A DNA stretch of 64,000 nt from Hevea brasiliensis. Its lineage: Eukaryota; Streptophyta; Magnoliopsida; Malpighiales; Euphorbiaceae. A program made the translations under genes and the position numbers. The DNA is taken from the NCBI RefSeq assembly GCF_030052815.1, contig NC_079496.1, positions 5,270,001 through 5,334,000 of the forward strand, given 5' to 3'. Shown in pieces: positions 1 through 13,498 of the stretch (positions are counted from its first letter, which is position 1; every line of letters starts with the position of its first letter). The notes under the pieces are model-generated. The model was not told the DNA's origin and did not search any database. It saw only the letters and a program-made list of their open reading frames with translations.

Positions 1-7
1 CAAGATG

Positions 8-608
8 TCAGTCTAACTGAGCTTGTGACAAAGGCTTAGTGAATGAATCAGCTGGATTTTCAGCTGATGCTATTTTCTGCATGGCTATATTGCCTTGCCC
101 AACTATATCTCTGATAATGTGGTAGTGCCTTTCTATGTGTTTAGATTTTGGGTGAGACCTTAGTTCCTTAGCTCAGATGATCGCTCCATTATTGTCACGA
201 GGTAGTGGAACTGGCGACTCAATGGAAGGAACTACTGTAAGTTCTCACGAACTTCTTTATCCAAATACTTCTTTTGCAAAGATTCGATGCAAAGAATATA
301 CTCACCTCGTAGTGGAATCTGCAATGCGTGCTCGCTTGGAACTCTTCCAACCGATCGCACCTCCATTACAAATGAACACATATCCAGAGGTAGACTTTCT
401 ATCATCGATATCGATTGGAAATCGAATCGTGATAACCATCCAATTGCAAGTCTCCACCTCCATAAATCAAGAATAAATCCTTAGTTCTTCTTAAGTACTT
501 AAAAATATTCTTGACACTATCCAAAGGTTCCAAACACGATTGGATTGATACCGCTAGTCAAACTAACAAAGATATGCGATATCCGCCTAGTACACAACAT
601 TGCATACA
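8..608 (-). pseudogene. copia RNase H, decayed C-terminal end of pol
   Basis: Minus-strand translation of roughly 8-175 gives the classic end of a copia polyprotein: a His-rich stretch followed by a run containing ADSFTKPLSQAQLD, then a TGA stop at 10-8. The ADxxTKPL signature closes most plant copia RNase H domains. Upstream (175-608) the frame is broken several times and only short homologous patches remain. RNase H would remove the RNA of the RNA/DNA hybrid during reverse transcription. It follows the RT remnant directly, as expected. Domain identity is clear; exact frameshift positions are not. Confidence 0.8.
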
Positions 609-1560
609 TTAAACTTCCAATAGCCAAGCATATGGAATCACGGCCATCTTATCTCTTTCTTCGTGTGTCTTTGGAGACATCTCTTTAGAAAGGTGAATAC
701 CATGTCTCACTGGTAACAATCCTCTCTTGGAATCAAGCATGTTAAACCTCTTTAACACCTTTTCCAAGTATAGACTTTGGGATAAACCTATTATTCTTTT
801 CGCTCTATCTCTATAGATGCGAATCCCAAGAATATAGGTTGCCTCCCCTAAGTCTTTCATGGAAAATGTATTTGACAACCATACCTTTATAGTCGTCAAC
901 ATACCTGTGTCATTACCTATCAACAGTATGTCATCCACATATAAGACAAGGAAAGTGATAGCACTGTCACTAACCTTCTTATATACACATGGCTCATCCT
1001 CATTTTTGATAAAACCAAAGCATTCAATTGCTTCATCAAAACGGATGTTCCAACTCCTCGAAGCTTGTTTCAACCCATAAATGGATCGCTTTAGCTTGCA
1101 TACCTTGGAACCATCTTGGGATTCAAATCCCCTAGGTTGTTCTATGAAAATGTTTTCTTCAATGTATCCATTGAGAAAAGTGTTTGACATCCATCCGCCA
1201 AATCTCATAATCATAGTATGCACTATTGCTAATAAAATCCTAATTGATTTAAGCATGGCAACAAAGCAGAAAGTCTCCTCATAGTCTATTCCTTGCCTTT
1301 GGCGAAACCCTTTCGCTACTAGCCTTGCCTTATAGGTCTCTACCTTTCCATCGTAACCAATTTTCTTCTTGAAAACCCATTTGTTCCCTATAGGTACAAT
1401 ACCTTGGTGGGTCAACAAGATCCCAAACTTGATTCTTATACATGGAATCAATCTGATTTCATAGCATCAATCCATTTTGAAGAGTCTATATCCGATATAG
1501 CTTCTTCATAGGTAAGTGGATCATCTCCATGATCTACTTCTTCATGAGTAGACAACTCTT
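609..1560 (-). pseudogene. copia reverse transcriptase remnant
   Basis: The 280-residue frame at 1451-609 carries a copia RT: KARLVAKGF, a GIDYEETF stretch, SIYGLKQASRSWN and the catalytic LYVDDILLIGN box, so both Asp of YVDD are kept. The N-terminal part of the domain (PLTYEEAISDIDSSKWIDAMKSD) lies at about 1560-1450 in another frame, so there is a frameshift near 1450. In the product this enzyme copies element RNA into DNA inside the virus-like particle. The frame stops at 609 before RNase H. Divergent positions where the family normally has A/P/V residues suggest an old, non-functional copy. Confidence 0.9.
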
Positions 1561-1855
1561 GTTCTTCTTCATGAAGAAAACCATATCTCACCGTGGGTGA
1601 GATACCGGTTGTTCTACGAGGAACAGTGTAGATGTTTCATCAATGGGTATAGGTTGACTAGATGGATCTATATCCATCTGATCATTGGTTGGTCGAATTC
1701 TCCAATTCTAACTCTATTTGCCTTCCTTTGCCTCCTTCTTGAACAAACCGTTGTTCAAGAAATGTGGCATCTCTACTTATCACAACCTTTGTGAAGTAGG
1801 CAATAAAAAAATAATATCCAAAACTATCTTTTGGATATTCAACAAATCGACCTCT

Positions 1856-2564
1856 TTACGATCTGGTCTCCAATTTATCGTTGTTCACTTTTGATATAAG
1901 TCGGACAACCCCAAATCTTAACATGCTTAAGACTTGGTTTTCTTCCATGCCATATCTCATAAGGTGTGGAAGAAACCGATTTTGATGGAATCCTATTCGA
2001 ATATATAAAGTCGATTCTAATGCAAATCCCCAAAAGGAGATTGGCATATCAAGATAGCTCATCATACTACGTACCATATCCAATAGGGTACGATTTCTCC
2101 TTTCGATACACCATTCACCGTATGGCGTTCTGGAGGAGTCACCGAGAAACAATACCATGCTCTCTCAAGTATTCATCAAATTCAGTACTCAAATATTCAC
2201 CTCCACGATCTGATCGAAGAGCTTTAATACTCTTTCCTGTTTGATTTTCTACTTCAGATTTAAATTCTTTAAACTTTTCAAAGGATTTATGTTTGTATTT
2301 CATCAAATACAAATACCCAAATCTTGATTTATCATCAGTAAAGGTAATAAAATAATGAAAACCCCCTCTAGCCATTTCTTTAAATGGACCACATACATCA
2401 CTATGTATTAGCTCCAACATATTTTCACTCTTAGCCCTTGTCCAACAAAGGGTGATGTAGTCATTTTGCCACAAGGCAAGATTCACAAGTTGGAGTAGGC
2501 TCAGAGTCCAATGAGGATAGAATCCCCATTTTCTCCAATTTTGCAATCCTATCTTCTGCAACAT
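1856..2564 (-). pseudogene. copia integrase core remnant
   Basis: Two overlapping minus-strand frames (2564-2139 and 2158-1856) together cover a copia integrase catalytic core. The first has HSDVCGPFKE, FITFTDDKSRFGYLY and ALRSDRGGEYLS, which hold the first two acidic residues of the D,D,E triad. The second has ERRNRTLLDMVRSMMSY, a family-typical stretch that normally includes the catalytic Glu. A frameshift separates them near 2150. Integrase would insert the cDNA into the host chromosome. The region 1561-1855 between this and RT has no clean frame and is probably decayed integrase C-terminus. Confidence 0.88.
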
Positions 2565-2682
2565 GACATGACCTTAAGTGCCAAATATATTTTGAACTTG
2601 AGTTGGTTTTTACCATGGCATTGCATTCATTTAGATTGCTATACCGCCGTTGGAAACACTTTCTTACTGGCAATGGAAACAC
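2461..2682 (-). pseudogene. copia GAG-pre-integrase zinc-binding segment
   Basis: The frame contains YIWHLRSCHVAEDRIAKLEK followed by CESCLVAK, matching the HHCC zinc-binding pre-integrase module found just upstream of the copia integrase core. Histidines and the CxxC pair are visible. It overlaps the start of the integrase core frame, so a frameshift lies between them. The N-terminal 10-15 residues are nonsense from a broken junction with gag/protease, and no clear aspartic protease is seen between 2640 and 2690; it has probably been deleted. Confidence 0.75.
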
Positions 2683-2947
2683 TTTCCTGTTGGCAGTGGA
2701 AACACTTTCCTTTGCCTTTGTCAGCTTTGGTCTTCCTTTTCTGTTTAGCTATTTTCTTGGAAGGACAAGGAATCTGAGGTTTCTTTTTCTTATTGCCCTT
2801 CTTCTTGTTGGACTTTCCAGCAGAAGAAGATGCAACCAAAGCTACCTCTTTTCCTTTATTGCCTGGCATATTCTTTTGGGCAATAACCAGCATGTTGAGT
2901 AATTCAGCTAAGGTGCATTCCTGTTGAGTCATATGGAAATTTGTCAC
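2639..2947 (-). pseudogene. copia gag C-terminus with partial zinc knuckle
   Basis: This 102-residue frame is lysine-rich (KKKGNKKKKPQIPCPSKK) and ends in KGKCFHCQQE, the first half of a CCHC nucleic-acid-binding knuckle. The second half is replaced by unrelated sequence, and short repeats reading GGAAACACTTTCCT on the plus strand (2652-2712) sit at that point. They look like a local triplication that destroyed the knuckle. It continues the gag frame at 3474-3106 after a frameshift. Confidence 0.75.
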
Positions 2948-3474
2948 AAAATTCCCAAAAGACTCGTGAAGGGATCAAGGATCAAATCCGTTTGTAGTTG
3001 GAAATCCATGTTGAAGTCAAGATGTTCCAACTGCTCAATCAGCCGAATCATCTTGTGGACATGATCCCCAACATTCTGTCCCTCAGACATCCTCATACGG
3101 AATAGCTATCTAGATATCTCATACCTAGCATTCCTGCTGTGCTCACCATACAACTTTTGTAGGTGAAGGAGGATCTCACTAGCACTCTGCATGTTCTCAT
3201 GTTGCTTCTGTAACTCATTACTCATGGAAGCAAGCATGTAACACTTAGCTCTCATATCATGCTCCTTCCACTTGTCCAAAGTATCATGTTCCTCTTGTGT
3301 GGCCTCTGGAGGTAAGGGACCAGGAACATTTGAATCTAGAACATATCCTATATGTTCATGGTTCAGGACAAGTTTCAAATTTCTTAGCCAATCAGACAGA
3401 TTAGGTCCTGTCAACCTGTTGTGATCAAGTATGCTTGCAAGGATATTGGATGGTGGTGGTTGTTTTGTGCTCAT
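2948..3474 (-). pseudogene. copia gag N-terminal region
   Basis: The frame starts at ATG 3474 with MSTKQPPPSNILASILD, then NRLTGPNLSDWLRNLKLVLNHE, a typical start of plant copia gag (UBN2/DUF4219-like capsid region). A stop interrupts at 3108-3106, but homologous sequence continues in frame (LFRMRMSEGQNVGDHVHKMIRLIEQLEHLDF) down to about 2960. The capsid would package element RNA. The start is chosen because it follows the long leader and matches the usual family N-terminus. Confidence 0.85.
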
Positions 3475-5241
3475 TTTTATCAGAAAATTAACTGCAGAAA
3501 ATAACCAGATTAATTAGTAAATGTATCATGTAATTAACCAAAATGATTATGGTCTTTTAATCAAATTGGTCCTCCCACTAACTTAGCGAATCCTACACTT
3601 CCAAAGTAGAAAACGGAAATCCTAGTTGGATGGATTTCTAGTGGGTGATTGAATTCTTATAATTCTATTGATCATCCTCAGGTACATCCATTATTGGAAT
3701 TACAATAAACTATAAGTGAGCAACTCCTTGCCCATCACATCTCATGTGAGGTTCAATCCTTTACCTAGCCCCTAATGCTCAAAATCTCAGGTACATCCAT
3801 TATTGACTTATCTTGCATTAGTTAAGTTGATCCCATTGAGCCAGTAATTATGCAAATAATTTTAATGTCCTCAGGTACATCCAATATTGGCCACCAAACC
3901 ATTTACATATTTACAACATCTCATGCTTAACAATTATTCTTAAGAAAATCTCTTAAATTAATTGCATCTCATGCAACTATTTAAAATTTCTTAAAATAAT
4001 TGCCCCAATGGAGGGCTTATGTTATAATTACTTTAATTATAGCATTTCCAACTTAATCATTTGTTTGGAAGATTTTATGGTCATTCTATTTACTATTAAG
4101 GTCTTACTTTGCACATTATCCATTTAGCATGCATATATCATATAATTGCATACATTCCCATACATCTCATGCATTCATGGATAAGCAGTAAATATGGTAT
4201 GATCATGGACTTTCTAAGGGATTCAATTGAGCCACCAAGAATTGAATGGGGCATTCCTAGGTGCATTTCATTCATTCATTTTACAAGAGTTGCTGAAGGA
4301 GTACATAATCAACACTTGATCTTGAATTCCTCCCACTGGTCCCACCAATGCTCTTGACCTCCTTGAACTTCTTGCAATCCAATATTACAAAGTAATCCTT
4401 GGCATACCAAGGCGAATTTACAAGAACTTAAACAAATAAAATTACAACCCAAAAATATTACAAACTTAATAATACATGCCCAAAATAAATTAAAATAAAT
4501 TAATTAATTTACAATCCCAAAGAAACATAAAAGAAATAAATCCAATCACATTGGTCTTTTATAGTCCATGATCATCCATCATGCATATCACTATTTAACA
4601 ATTAAATAAAACATACATACTTAAATTAAATTGAATATCTCATATTCAACTTAAAAATCCAGATTTGAATATGATTCAAATAAATTTAAAAATTCAGATT
4701 TGAATCTCATTCAAACAAATTTAAAAATTTAGATTTGAATCACATTCAAACAACTTCAAAAATTCAGATTTGAATCACATTCAAACATTTTTTAAAAAAT
4801 CAGATTTGAATCACATTCAAATATTTTTTAAAAAATCAGATCTGAATTTTATTGAATCAATTTTAAAAAATCAGATTTAAATATGATTCAAACAACTTTA
4901 AAAATTCAGATTTGAATCACATTCAAACAACTTTTAAAATTCAGACTTGAATCACATTCAAACAATTTTTTAAAATTCTGATTTGAATCATAATTTAATT
5001 GTGTGATTAAAACAACTAATTAAACACTTTAATTAGTCAAAGAATAGGCCTTAGATCATACAACAATTGCAGAATTAAAAGCCAAACCTTGAACCACCCA
5101 TGGAACCATTGTTGCCGCCACCAATGGTGGCTTCACCATGTGTGACGCCACATCTCATGATCCAACCAGCAATGAATCTCTTGATCTCATGATCAAACAC
5201 ACAATTAAATTATATAATCAACAATCTAAATGGCAAATATA
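3475..5241 (-). other. Untranslated leader of the copia element
   Basis: There is no sustained reading frame between the PBS and gag. The leader is AT-rich and holds a minisatellite (4655-4990) and three dispersed copies of the motif AGGTACATCCATTATTG near 3680, 3790 and 3870. A leader of about 1.8 kb is unusually long for a copia element. Confidence 0.7.
4655..4990. repeat. Minisatellite, about 36-bp unit, in copia leader
   Basis: About nine imperfect units carry AGATTTGAATCACATTCAAA followed by an A/T-rich joint of variable length. Units differ by point changes and by the length of the joint. Confidence 0.85.
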
Positions 5242-5256
5242 GTGGCTCTGATACCA
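5242..5256 (-). other. Primer binding site, initiator-Met tRNA type
   Basis: The minus strand reads TGGTATCAGAGCCAC, the standard copia PBS complementary to the 3' end of initiator tRNA-Met. It starts two bases after the LTR end, which fixes the element's orientation and boundary. Confidence 0.92.
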
Positions 5257-5258
5257 AT

Positions 5259-5734
5259 TGAAGGAACGGAAGCGTGAAAACACAAGATTATACCATTGAA
5301 TTCAAAAATTTTCACCTAGGGTCACATGCACCATGCAAGATTTATTTTTATCTATTTGATTTCAATGATAAACAACATATTAAAACTCTTTTAATATGTT
5401 TTTGGATCTGTATTTGCCATTTAAGATTTTAAAATTAATCAGATTAATTTTAGAACCCTAGATTAAATCAAGAACGATTACACTAACCTCTTGATGTCTT
5501 TGCAGTGTCTGCGCCTTTGAGATTCGTCTTCAGGACACCAGATGTTGTCCCTCTAGCTTGTCCACACCAAGAACACCTATGGCAGCCCTTGAACAGCTTC
5601 TAAAGCCTTTTCTATTAATTAGAAATTCAAGTTCTGCCTTTTAAAAATAAATCTTGCATGGTGCATGTGACCCTAGGTGAAAATTTTTGAATTCAATGGT
5701 ATAATCTTGTGTTTTTCACGCTTCCGTTCCTTCA
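5259..5734 (-). repeat. 5' LTR of the copia element (476 bp)
   Basis: On the minus strand it begins TGAAGGAACGG at 5734 and ends CGTTCCTTCA at 5259, next to the PBS. The outer 90 or so bases at the two ends are inverted repeats of each other (5259-5350 against 5645-5734) with a single one-base length difference, far more than the usual few bases. The interior is AT-rich. Confidence 0.88.
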
Positions 5735-6524
5735 ACTCGGGCAATGATAATAAACCTTACCAAATTTTAATCGAATAATACTGCAATAAATATCAGAAAT
5801 TAAGTTTACCCAAAAATGTAATCATACATTCTGCATACTTATTTTATTTTATTTTATTTTATTTTATATTGTCACCACTAAGCAAAATTGCTTAGCGCGT
5901 CGCTTTTGCCACATGCAGGTACTGGAGACCTAGCTAGGGAGCCCAGCAGACATCAGACCGGGTGAACTTTCAGACTTGTATTCGGAGTCCAGAGTCACCT
6001 CACATCTGTAGTGCACTTGGTAGGACATTAGGACTTTGGATAGCATTTTGTATTTTGTATTTTGTATTAGTTTTGGATTGTAACTATAAACTGTTGAAAT
6101 TATTTGATAATGTAAGTATGTGAAATTTCATGTTATTGAAATTTTCTGTATATTATGTTGAAAAATGAAATGTTGAGAAATATTTATGAATGTGCTTCCA
6201 GTGATGATGTGAACAGAAAAGAAAAATTTCTGAAAATAGTATTGAGATTTTGAGATTGAGTTGAGGTATGTGTGTATAATGGAGTCTGGATTTGGAAATT
6301 ATATTGGAAGTGTTTTTAATAGATTCAGAAGAACTATTTTTCCAATTTATAGCCGGCACTCTGTAGGATTTTCTATAAAAATTGCGAAAAAATTCAGATT
6401 TATCAAAAATTGCAAATAAATAAATTAAAAGGGATAAATTGTAATGGAAATATGAATTGGTGCTCCGGCACACTGAATGACATATCTTGCTCGGCTACAC
6501 TGTAGACGGGTAAGGGGTGTCACA
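5735..6524 (+). repeat. LTR fragment, same family as the solo LTRs in CslG intron 2
   Basis: The sequence around TTGCTTAGCGCGT (5889) and the terminal part ending GGTAAGGGGTGTCACA match 22680-23100 and 50375-50640 closely. It is the 3' portion of such an LTR in plus orientation; the 5' portion is cut off at the copia insertion at 5735. Confidence 0.8.
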
Positions 6525-8710
6525 AAAGTACTTTCAAATGGGACCAATCATGCTAGATTTGGTGGCCATTTTCAATGCCGGCAAGGGTAGAGAAAAATGG
6601 GTTTTTACCACTTTCTAGCCAGATTTCGGCCAATCCAATTGTTGAATCTGAAATTCGAGAGCACCATTGAGTTAAGCACATCAAAACCTTCGATATAAGA
6701 CTAACCTTGCTCTGATCAAACACCATTTGAAAAAGACGATCATCGGTTGATCCAGATCGCTTAGTCAGATTTTCGACCTTTTTCGATGCCCATAAATTAA
6801 ATATAATTATATGATAATTGTTAACATTTTATAAGCTTGGTATAGGTGTGAGCGGATCGACAATAGCTCATCGACACTCGATACTGAGTTTTCAGCTTGG
6901 TCTGGGCACCCGACGGGCCGACCTAGAAGGTGATCATGTTTATAGTCATTTCCAACATTTTCAGACGTTTCAGACGTGTTTCAGGTAGCAGAATTCGCAA
7001 AGGTAGTCCCAAACTCAAGTTGTATAGTTTTTACCTTGCCTAAACTAGCTGATTGATTTGTAAAATATTCTTGACTTAGAAAAATTAAGTAAAATAAATT
7101 TCATTAATTTAAGGATGATGTAAAGGATCTTTAGAAATATTTTTATAATTTTTGAAGTACTAAAAATAATTATTTAGACTGTAAAGGAGTTAGGGACCCA
7201 AGTTAGAGTTTAGAAAAGGAGACTTTATCGAAATTTCGGTAAGACCTTAGGATTTATTTTTAATTCTATAGTTTGAATTAATTAGTTAATTTTGTCAGTC
7301 TTTTGATAGAGGCCAATGTATATGTTTAGGTGATCGGTGCCGGCCTTCTTCTCCTTTCAGCCAGACCAGTTGCAGTCAAGTCGACCAGTCTGAGAGTTAG
7401 ATATTAATTATTTTTGTAATTTCAATATTATTTATATTTTTGGCATGCTCATGCATTTCATAAATATATTTACATACTTAGTTAAATAAATTCGGAGCAT
7501 TCTTATTGTTGCATATTTATTTGTTAATAATTATTTGTGTTTGCCGTCTTGAGGATAATTTGAAGCTTTGTATAATATTATATATGGCATATGATGGTTA
7601 TGGATTGGACGGGTAATCGCAACTTGAGCTAGTCTCAATGGAACCTGGTTCTCATGGATATGGAAAGTCGGGGTGAGGTACGGCTTTGAGTTGATCTCAC
7701 AATATTATTTATATTTTTGGTATGCTCATGCATTTTATAAATATATTTACATACTTAGTTAAATAAATTAGGAGCATTCTTATTGTTGCTTATTTATTTG
7801 TTAATAATTATTTGTGTTTTCCGCCTTGAGGATAATTTGAAGCTTTGTATATATTATATATGGCATATGATGTTTATAGATTGGACGGGTAATCGCAACT
7901 TGAGCTAGTCTCACTGGAACCTGGTCCTCATGGATACAGAAAGTCGGGGTGAGGTATGGTTTTGAGTTGATCTCGCTGGCCCACATATTTGGAATTAAGT
8001 GAAAGTCCGGCTTGAGTTCAGCTCGCTGGCGGGATTTGGATTGAGAGAGCTGTATAGGGGATCAGCTCCCATATTTATGCATTAATGTGATAAACTGGGT
8101 GCGTGAGTGGCTCCAAACTATCTTCTTGTGCGAATATTGGGTGCATTGTCTGTTATTTGTAATGGATATGCATTTCATAGTAGGATTGTGCTAGTTTTAG
8201 GTAGTTATAGAAATTACATTTATAATCAATATCTAAACTCTCTGAGTAGAATACTCATTCCTGTTTAAATATCTTTTTTTAGGTTACAGGAGGAGCGAGT
8301 TTATTCTTCGAGTCTAAGTTGCATTTTTCTCCGCAGGTTGTAGTGCTTTTTAATTTAGTAGTTTTTATTGTGTCTATTTATTTATCTATTTGTTTAATTA
8401 CTACAACTCCACTGTGATATTAGTTTTTGAATATATTATATTAATTAATGAAGAGTTTATGGTATAAAATAGTTTGTACATGCTGTATATCAAGGTTAAG
8501 TTAGACTCCCCTAATAGTAGAATTCTGGTAGTTATTGGATTGAGTTGACCCCAAATAAATTTATAATAATTTTTTTTATCTTTTTATGGACATTGGGCCT
8601 TGAATTTTTGGGTCTGGTCATGGGTTTGAGAGCAATAAGGCTTATTACAGACTTCAGGAGCTTTATACTGGCCCAAGTCCTAGTGTCAGTCCTGCCTATA
8701 GAATCGGGTC
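6525..8710. repeat. Repeat-derived region, unclassified LTR-like
   Basis: There is no coding potential. The composition and motifs (for example GGTTACAGGAGGAGCGAGTTT near 8283 and a GGGTC end at 8706-8710) resemble the interior and end of a gypsy LTR, but I cannot pair it with another copy in the window. It contains the tandem duplication at 7424-7976. Confidence 0.5.
7424..7976. repeat. Tandem duplication, 277-bp unit, two copies
   Basis: 7424-7700 and 7701-7976 start with the same AATATTATTTATATTTTTGG and stay aligned throughout with scattered substitutions, including the stretch GACGGGTAATCGCAACTTGA in both. The divergence shows the duplication is not recent. Confidence 0.92.
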
Positions 8711-11307
<2,597 letters not shown>

Positions 11308-11314
11308 AATTTAA

Positions 11315-11326
11315 TGGTATCAGAGC
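11315..11326 (+). other. Primer binding site of LARD-like element
   Basis: TGGTATCAGAGC is complementary to initiator tRNA-Met and lies seven bases after the LTR end as I place it. The intervening AATTTAA also follows the 3' LTR, so the true LTR end may be up to seven bases later. Confidence 0.9.
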
Positions 11327-13485
11327 TTAGGTTTAGATTCTATAGACACCATTGGTAGTTAATGTTTAGGTTAATATGGATATAAGTAAAAGATTAGTTT
11401 TGAACTTGTTGATGAATAGAGCTTTGGGATTTTAGTTATTGATAATAGTTAAAGGGCTAGAATTTTGTCTAGTAAGGTGATATTATGAGCTAGAAGCCCT
11501 ATATTGAATTAGAAGTGTGTTAGCTATGAAATTGTTTTTAATTAAGGAGTGAGTTTGGAATCCTAGTTGAGAGGATTAGACTTTAAAATATAGTTGTGAA
11601 GGATATTATAAGAAAAGAAAATTTGAAAGTGGAAACTTGGCAAGTATAAATATGGAGAGTAAAAATGTGAATACGTGATAGAGTGAACTAGAAAGTAAAT
11701 ACGAGTTGGAAAAATTAAATTACTCTAGTGATGATATATTTTTAAAATTATAGTTATATAAGTTATGTGATCATGATATACTTGGTGGCAATGATTTTTT
11801 TTGAATTATGAGAAATTGGCTCAACATGGCCATGATGTTATTATGATTATAAATGACAATTATGGTGGTTGTTGATTCTAGTAAATTCAAAATGTTAAGG
11901 AGTATGAGATATATCAGTAACTGGAGATTTTTATTTAAATATTATATTCTAGAACATATATCTTGATGGAGCACTACAAGAGAAATACGGGCCTTATGAA
12001 TATATCAAATATGATATGTGAATATAAGAGTATTAGCAATAAGAAGAAGTTATAATGTGTGATCATTGAATTTTATTGGGAGTCCTATGCTTACATGATG
12101 AGAAAGAATGGTTGGTTATAATGAGGATTATGAAAGATTAAGGTGAATAAAGAGCCTTGTTACATCCTTTTATGTACCTGTGAGATCACCTTTGATGACA
12201 GGGTTAATATTTCAGTATTATATTGTCTTTGGAACAACACTTGATATACACATAGCCTTTTGAGCATATATTAGGTGGTTCGCCCTTTGGGGGTAGCTCT
12301 GCACATGCGTATGATCAGTTTATTTTTAATTGCTCCCCTAGAGTGATGCTAGCAGCATTTGCATTTGCATCTGCATAAGCATTATCATCAGCATCAGCAT
12401 CAGCATTTGCATTAGCATCATTAAACAGTCATTGCATGTTGTCAGCATTTGCTCTTTTAGGTGGATGCCAGCTCATTTTGCTCTTTGAGGGCCACTCTGT
12501 GCATTGTGTATGACCAGCATTTTTATTGCTTTTGGGCCTTTAGCAATGTTATCATAGAGCCCAAGATGCCAGCATTGCTCTTAGGTTGTCAGAATTTATT
12601 ATATACAGCTGAGATGCCAGCAGATCTAACAGGATACATATCTGAGTGTAATGGAATCTATGCCTTGAAAATTAATTTGGAGTCTTAGTCAGTAATAAAT
12701 TTACGAGTGAGAAATAATGAAATGGATATAATTTTCAAATGGTGTATCAATCTTAGATTGACAAGTATCATGGAGATAATGATATTTGTATTAAAAAGGA
12801 ATTTGCATCCTTTGGGAATTACGGGACTGTTGTATAGCTTTGTGTAACAAATGTTGACTTGAATAATGAATTTTGATGTTTGATGACAACGATGTACAAG
12901 CAGTTATTAGAATGACTCAACTGTGGTAGTTGTATAAAGTGAAGAGCATAAAATTATAAAAATAGAATGCTATAAATGTGTTATACTTATGGTGAAATAG
13001 TAATGGTGAAACAGTAATAGATGTTAGAAAGGAATAATGATTAGTTAGTTGTTTTCATAGCATAAAGTAGACTACATTTTAAGGGTTTTGGATAAATCGG
13101 TGGTTAATTACTTAAAGATTAAGGTAGGTGTGTTTTTAATTTATAATGGTTATGGAGAAGATAATTCTATTAGATATAAATAGTAAAGTTTATAAGATAA
13201 TTTGTTGCTAACTTTACTAAGACTGGGAACAAATATATGATATTTGGATTTTAAGAACTAGTTAGTGGTGGGAGAATGTCTTATATGTTAAATGTGGAGA
13301 TAGAGAAAAAGGGGGAACTATAAGTTTAGTACAATTAGTGGTAGATTTAGTAAGAATGCAAAATTTGTGCATAATAGTATCTATATATGGGAAAAAAGAG
13401 TTTAATTTTAGTGGAAGCGTAGTGGTTTTGGATTAGACTTTGTGGTTCCTTAAGTTGTGAAATTTCGAGGACGAAATTCATTTTT
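11327..13485 (+). other. Non-coding interior of LARD-like element
   Basis: I see no gag or pol homology in any frame. It includes a stretch near 12352-12470 rich in GCATTT/GCATCA hexamers, an imperfect microsatellite. The rest is AT-rich with no recognisable feature. Confidence 0.75.
12352..12470. repeat. Imperfect GCATTT/GCATCA hexamer repeat
   Basis: Roughly fifteen GCAT-starting hexamers occur in a row, with interruptions. Confidence 0.75.
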
Positions 13486-13498
13486 AGGGGGAGAGAAT
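13486..13498 (+). other. Polypurine tract of LARD-like element
   Basis: GGGGGAGAGAAT directly precedes the 3' LTR start TGTAGTACCC; it would prime plus-strand DNA synthesis. Confidence 0.88.

Larger units (their letters stand above)
1..5734 (-). mobile_element. Ty1/copia LTR retrotransposon, truncated by window start
   Basis: Read on the minus strand the order is LTR (5734-5259), primer binding site (5256-5242), a 1.8-kb leader, gag (3474 down to about 2640), pre-integrase and integrase (2682-1856), reverse transcriptase (about 1560-609) and RNase H ending in a stop at 10-8. The integrase-before-RT order defines Ty1/copia. Its 3' LTR should lie to the left of position 1 and is not in the window, so no target duplication can be checked. 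Every domain is split by frameshifts or stops, so this copy cannot make a polyprotein. It appears to sit in an older LTR whose remainder starts at 5735. Confidence 0.93.

Noticed and set aside
3106..3474. Possible host gene at 3106-3474
   Set aside because: The sequence is a copia gag N-terminus in line with integrase and RT on the same strand.
11315..11326. tRNA-like sequence TGGTATCAGAGC
   Set aside because: Only the 12-base primer binding site is present; there is no tRNA fold around it. The same applies at 5242-5256.
12461..12688. 75-residue frame in the LARD interior
   Set aside because: Low-complexity GCAT-rich source, no homology I can recognise, no supporting signals.
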